Positions 5,767-9,157 of a stretch of 9,157 bases of DNA are shown here, in pieces. The notes under the pieces were generated by a model, which saw only the letters and a program-made list of their open reading frames with translations, was not told the origin of the DNA and searched no databases. Source of the DNA: an uncultured Bacilli bacterium (GTDB lineage Bacteria; Bacillota_I; Bacilli_A; RF39; UBA660); the NCBI GenBank assembly GCA_944363685.1, contig CALVUV010000050.1:1-9157 (forward strand), written 5' to 3'. Numbering within the stretch: the first letter of the stretch is position 1; every line of letters starts with the position of its first letter. Position numbers and translations under genes: made by a program.

Positions 5767-7283
5767 TAGAAGAGACTCATTGGATTCATAGAAGATGAAC
5801 CACTACTATATGGAAAGCCTCGCCATAATCCAAAGTGAAGATGTACTCCTGTAGCAAATCCTGTTTGCCCCATAGAACCAATTGTATCTCCTTGAGAAAC
5901 TTCTTGTCCTACACTAACATAACGTTCTGCAAGATGAGCATAGATTGTATAATATCCATTATTATGATTAATAACAATATATTCCCCATTATCCCATTTA
6001 TAAGATGAAGCGACTACAATACCATTATTAGATGCATATATAGGTGAACCATAACCTGCTCCTGCTATATCCATACCATCGTGAAGTGTTCCCCAACGAT
6101 AACTATAAGGACTACTTATATAGTAAGGTGTTCTTGTAGGCCATAACCAGTATCCTTCTACTTTGCTATTACTACTAAGACCACTATTAACACCTCCACT
6201 ACCTCCTCTTTGTTTAGTCCCTTTAACTATAATTCTTTTTATTGGTTCTTTTAAAACTTGAGTTGCATTATTATCAATAACAGCATTTTCTACTTGTCCA
6301 TTTACTTTTTCTACTTTTGAGGTAACTAATTGAGAACCTACTTGTCCTTCTTGAATTGTTTCTTCATAAGTTGAATATTGTGTATTGTCATATCTTGTTT
6401 CTGTTTCATAAGGAATATCTTGTGTTGTAACTTGATGATCTATTTCTACTAATCGAAATTGAGGTTTAATAATACTTATAGTAACTTGTTGACCTTCATA
6501 TAAAAGGCTGTTTACATCATTAAATTCGGGATTAGCGATTAAAAATTCTTCATTAGATAGTTTATTATTAAATGAAACATCACTAATAGTATCTCCATTT
6601 TGAACTGTATATTTTTGCTGTTCATCAAGTGTTCCAAATAATAAATATTTGCTTAAGTCATCTACATTTTCATATATTGTTTCATCTGATGGAATGTTTG
6701 TTTCTTTTATGGTTATTTTATTTTCTATATAAATGTTTTCAATAATTGTTCCTGTTTTACCACTTTCTATTTCTTTTTGTTCATTACTTAGATATTTGTC
6801 ATAACTATCACTATCTACAAAAGATCTAATAGTATTATCCATTGCTTCTTCAAAAACATCTTTGTCTAATACATAAATAGTTTGGTCTTTACCTTCTACT
6901 TTTTCTCCTTGTTCATTAGTAGTGTCTATTCCTTCTATTGTTATTTCATATCCTTTAATAGTAAATGGTTCGATATCTTTAATCTTATTATATATTTCAC
7001 TAGTTGTAGAAATATTCTCATTATAAGTTACATCCTTTACTATTTCTAAATCTTCAGGAGCATAGACTTTATCTGCATTGTATTTTTCTTTTAAAGTTTG
7101 TTGTTCATTATCTATATAAGCATCTAATGAGTCTTTATCTTCTATTAATCCTACAGATTTTCCTGCTAAATAAACACGATAAACACTTTTAGGATTAATT
7201 GTTTCTTCTTTAGGAATAATAAATACTAATACTGTACTTATGACTAAAGCGATTATTACAGTTATTACAATTTTATAATTCAT
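5766..7283 (-). CDS. Membrane-anchored LysM-G5-M23 peptidoglycan peptidase
   Basis: This 505-residue protein has an N-terminal membrane segment (about 3-23), an extracellular alpha/beta region (about 33-215), a LysM-like wall-binding repeat (about 225-272, YTVQNGDTISD), a G5-like domain (about 275-356), a Gly/Ser-rich linker (359-374) and a C-terminal LytM/M23 endopeptidase domain (about 380-505). The zinc and catalytic set looks complete: His401 and Asp405 (HDGMD), His450 (YAH), and His481/His483 (HLHFG). It should cut peptide cross-links in peptidoglycan while tethered to the membrane. dnaB ends with TAA directly before its ATG (zero gap), and its ribosome site (GAGG) lies in the last dnaB codons. 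Its stop overlaps the walJ start. Wall hydrolases are typical WalRK targets, so its place beside walJ is suggestive but not proof. It is not a SpoIIQ-type degenerate copy, since the metal ligands are kept. Confidence 0.9.
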   Translation of the reverse strand: MNYKIVITVIIALVISTVLVFIIPKEETINPKSVYRVYLAGKSVGLIEDKDSLDAYIDNEQQTLKEKYNADKVYAPEDLEIVKDVTYNENISTTSEIYNKIKDIEPFTIKGYEITIEGIDTTNEQGEKVEGKDQTIYVLDKDVFEEAMDNTIRSFVDSDSYDKYLSNEQKEIESGKTGTIIENIYIENKITIKETNIPSDETIYENVDDLSKYLLFGTLDEQQKYTVQNGDTISDVSFNNKLSNEEFLIANPEFNDVNSLLYEGQQVTISIIKPQFRLVEIDHQVTTQDIPYETETRYDNTQYSTYEETIQEGQVGSQLVTSKVEKVNGQVENAVIDNNATQVLKEPIKRIIVKGTKQRGGSGGVNSGLSSNSKVEGYWLWPTRTPYYISSPYSYRWGTLHDGMDIAGAGYGSPIYASNNGIVVASSYKWDNGEYIVINHNNGYYTIYAHLAERYVSVGQEVSQGDTIGSMGQTGFATGVHLHFGLWRGFPYSSGSSSMNPMSLF

Positions 7284-8630
7284 TTATTCATCCTCACTTT
7301 CTTGTTTAGACATATTTAAGAACGTTGATGTATCTTTTTTAAATAATAGTTGGATGGTAGCTTGTGGTCCGTTACGATGCTTAGCGATGATAAATTCACT
7401 AATACTTGTCGCATCACTTTTAGCTTCTTTAGTATAGTAATCATCACGGTAAAGGAAACCAACAAGGTCTGCATCTTGTTCAATTGAACCTGATTCTCTT
7501 AAGTCTGATAGCATTGGTCTTTTGTCTTCTCTTCCTTCTACACTACGAGAAAGTTGAGCTAGGGCAATTACAGGAATATGTAATTCCATTGCTAATGTTT
7601 TTAGACTTCTTGAAATATCAGCGACTTCTTGTTGACGGTTGGCTCCATAGTTTTTACCACCTGATATTAATTGTAAGTAGTCGATTATAACAAGGTCTAG
7701 ACCTGCAGGAGATGATGATAATCTTCTACATTTGGCTCTTATTTCTCCTATGGTAATACCTGGAGTATCATCTATATATAGTTTAGCATCACTTAATCTA
7801 CTAACTGCTTGATCAAATCTTTTCCAATCGTTGTTTAACATTTTACCAGTTCTAAGTTTATATCCTTCTATTTGACCAAGAGATGAAACAATACGAGTAG
7901 CTAGTTGTTCTGCACCCATTTCTAAGTTAAATACTGCTACTGTTTTATCAGTATGAGTAGTAATATAAGTAGCAAGATTAAGGGCAAAGGCAGTTTTACC
8001 CATACCAGGACGAGCTGCTAATATTACAAGTTCATTTTCGTGTAAACCTGCTGTTATTTTATCTATATCATACCAACCACTAGGTAATCCTGTTATTTCA
8101 CCTTTAGCTTCTGCTAGTTTTTGTAAATCTTCTTCTGTTTTTTCTAGGACTTTACCTATAGTTTTAAATTCACTTGATTTACGATTCTTAGCGATTGTTA
8201 GAATTTTACGTTCTGCTTGATCTAATATATCATTTATACTTTCTTCATTGTTATATCCTGATGTAGCGATTGATTCAGCAGTTTCTATTAATCTTCTAAG
8301 TAATGATGAATTTTCTACTTCTTTTATATAGTATTCAATATTAGTTGCAGTTGGTACAAAGGTTGTTATTTCTGTAAGATAAGTTATACCACCTATATCA
8401 TTTAATGAGTTTTGTTTTGTTAAAGTTGAAGTTAAAGTAGTTAAATCAACAGGTACCTTTTCTTCATTTAATGTTTTTAAGGCTTTAAATATCTTAGAAT
8501 GACGAGAATCATAAAAGTCTGTTTCATCTAGATTTTCTATGGCCATTAATAGGGCATTATTAGATAAGAAACAAGAACCTAAAACACTTTTTTCAGCTTC
8601 TAAATTCTGGGGTAATTGTTTTAAGGCCAT
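7284..8630 (-). CDS. dnaB: Replicative DNA helicase
   Basis: This 448-residue hexameric 5'-3' helicase of the replication fork corresponds to the protein called DnaC in Bacillus subtilis. The N-terminal domain (about 1-150) begins with LPQNLEAEKSVLGS. A linker follows, then the RecA-like motor with ITGLPSGWYDID, Walker A ARPGMGKTA (206-214, Lys212), catalytic Glu237 (NLEM), Walker B LVIIDYLQ (313-320, Asp317), the ALAQLSR motif (356-362), DLRESGSIEQDAD (376-388), and KHRNGP carrying the arginine finger Arg419. No intein interrupts it and length is normal. AGGAGGTG gives a strong ribosome site 6 bases after GGAGG, and rplI ends 10 bases upstream, its TAG stop touching that site. The rplI-dnaB pair is conserved across Bacillota. 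Confidence 0.98.
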   Translation of the reverse strand: MALKQLPQNLEAEKSVLGSCFLSNNALLMAIENLDETDFYDSRHSKIFKALKTLNEEKVPVDLTTLTSTLTKQNSLNDIGGITYLTEITTFVPTATNIEYYIKEVENSSLLRRLIETAESIATSGYNNEESINDILDQAERKILTIAKNRKSSEFKTIGKVLEKTEEDLQKLAEAKGEITGLPSGWYDIDKITAGLHENELVILAARPGMGKTAFALNLATYITTHTDKTVAVFNLEMGAEQLATRIVSSLGQIEGYKLRTGKMLNNDWKRFDQAVSRLSDAKLYIDDTPGITIGEIRAKCRRLSSSPAGLDLVIIDYLQLISGGKNYGANRQQEVADISRSLKTLAMELHIPVIALAQLSRSVEGREDKRPMLSDLRESGSIEQDADLVGFLYRDDYYTKEAKSDATSISEFIIAKHRNGPQATIQLLFKKDTSTFLNMSKQESEDE

Positions 8631-8640
8631 AAAGCACCTC

Positions 8641-9081
8641 CTATTTTATTAAATGAACTTTTATTTTTGCAGTTATATCTTTATAGATAGTTATTTCAAT
8701 ATTATGAAAACCTAAAGAAGAAAGTGAGTCTAATAGTCTTATTTGTTGTTTTTCAAAGTTATAGTTTTCTTTCTTTAATTCATCTTTAATTTGTTTTAAA
8801 CTTACACTACCAAAGACTTTATCATTATCACCTGTTTTTACCTTAAAAGTTAGTGTTAACTTCTCAAGAGTTTTCTTTAGTTCTCTTGCTTTTTCTCTTT
8901 TTAAATCATCTTCTTTTTTAGCTTTGGCTTTATCTTGATTTAACTTTTCTATATTTTCTTTAGTTGCTTTAATGGCATAACCTTTACTTATTAAGAAGTT
9001 TTCGGCATAACCATCTTTAACGTTTTTTATTTCTCCCTTTTTACCTTGACTTTTTAAGTCTTTTATAAATATTACTTCCAT
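8641..9081 (-). CDS. rplI: 50S ribosomal protein bL9
   Basis: The 146-residue protein binds 23S rRNA near the L1 stalk and helps keep the reading frame. The N-terminal domain reads EVIFIKDLKSQGKKGEIKNV, then DGYAENFLISKGYA (23-36). The conserved Arg and Pro of the classic signature are Glu and Ser here. A long charged Lys/Glu helix (about 40-75) links to the C-terminal domain, which contains KVFGSVSLKQI. Length is close to the Bacillus protein (149). The ATG follows the gdpP stop after one base and the ribosome site is weak (AAAGAAG), so translation is probably coupled to gdpP. Confidence 0.97.
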   Translation of the reverse strand: MEVIFIKDLKSQGKKGEIKNVKDGYAENFLISKGYAIKATKENIEKLNQDKAKAKKEDDLKREKARELKKTLEKLTLTFKVKTGDNDKVFGSVSLKQIKDELKKENYNFEKQQIRLLDSLSSLGFHNIEITIYKDITAKIKVHLIK

Positions 9082-9082
9082 A

Positions 9083-9157
9083 TTATTCAGCTTCTTTCTT
9101 TAATATTTGTTTTAATTTAGTCTCAACTTTACTTATTGTAGTATCAGTTAGTCTTGC
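9083..9157 (-). CDS. gdpP: C-terminal end of GdpP-like c-di-AMP phosphodiesterase (partial)
   Basis: Only the last 24 codons and the TAA stop (9085-9083) are in the window. They read ARLTDTTISKVETKLKQILKKEAE, an amphipathic helix that fits the end of a DHHA1 domain, after the glycine-rich GGHFNAA loop that would lie just outside. The identification depends mostly on the conserved order gdpP-rplI-dnaB in Bacillota. GdpP is a membrane-bound enzyme that degrades cyclic di-AMP, a regulator of turgor and wall homeostasis. The promoter of the whole operon must lie beyond the right edge. Confidence 0.6.
   Translation of the reverse strand, partial: ARLTDTTISKVETKLKQILKKEAE

Noticed and set aside
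7484..7690. Plus-strand open frame of 68 codons with a hydrophobic, membrane-like N-terminus
   Set aside because: It lies antisense to the conserved dnaB motor motifs. Leu-rich translations are expected on that strand, and no promoter or ribosome site supports it.
1..9157. Defence island, prophage or other mobile system
   Set aside because: Every confident gene is a core or sporulation-type chromosomal function, and I saw no nuclease-helicase pair, reverse transcriptase, toxin-antitoxin pair, transposase or phage gene.

Overview
The window is AT-rich (about 30% G+C by eye) and densely coded. The standard bacterial code fits: tryptophans are TGG, genes end in TAA or TAG, and no frame needs TGA read as tryptophan. 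Gene content (GerQ spore-coat family, gdpP-rplI-dnaB order, WalJ, RlmH, DUF1934) points to a low-GC Bacillota chromosome of the Bacilli/Erysipelotrichia kind, possibly an uncultured gut lineage. It is not a phage, plasmid or genomic island: I see no transposase, integrase, tRNA, CRISPR array or long repeat.

Left part (1-3769). A DUF1934 (YwiB-like) gene runs off the left edge on the minus strand. It shares a roughly 110-base promoter region with a divergent plus-strand gene for a class A penicillin-binding protein. That is followed by a gerQ homologue, a small beta-rich ORF whose start looks broken, and a LemA-like membrane protein. The DUF1934, small-ORF and LemA genes each have the same 11-base extended -10 element (TTTGTTATAAT). 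Intrinsic terminators follow gerQ, the small ORF and the LemA-like gene.

Right part (3846-9157). One minus-strand operon reads gdpP (last 24 codons only) - rplI - dnaB - M23 peptidase - walJ - rlmH - ung and ends in a hairpin over the ung stop codon. Gaps are 1, 10, 0, -1, -26 and 14 bases, so the genes are almost certainly co-transcribed and partly translationally coupled. The operon combines c-di-AMP turnover, a ribosomal protein, the replicative helicase, a LysM-G5-M23 wall hydrolase, a WalJ-type metallo-beta-lactamase-fold protein, 23S rRNA pseudouridine methylation and uracil excision. It looks like a compressed version of the gdpP-rplI-dnaB ... walRK-walJ ... rlmH block of Bacillus, with purA and walRKHI absent from this stretch.

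Most of this is conserved housekeeping DNA. I found no convincing new defence or mobile system. The best leads are the apparent frame break at the start of the small ORF, a GerQ with no lysine in its N-terminal arm, the repeated promoter element, and the wall hydrolase placed between dnaB and walJ.
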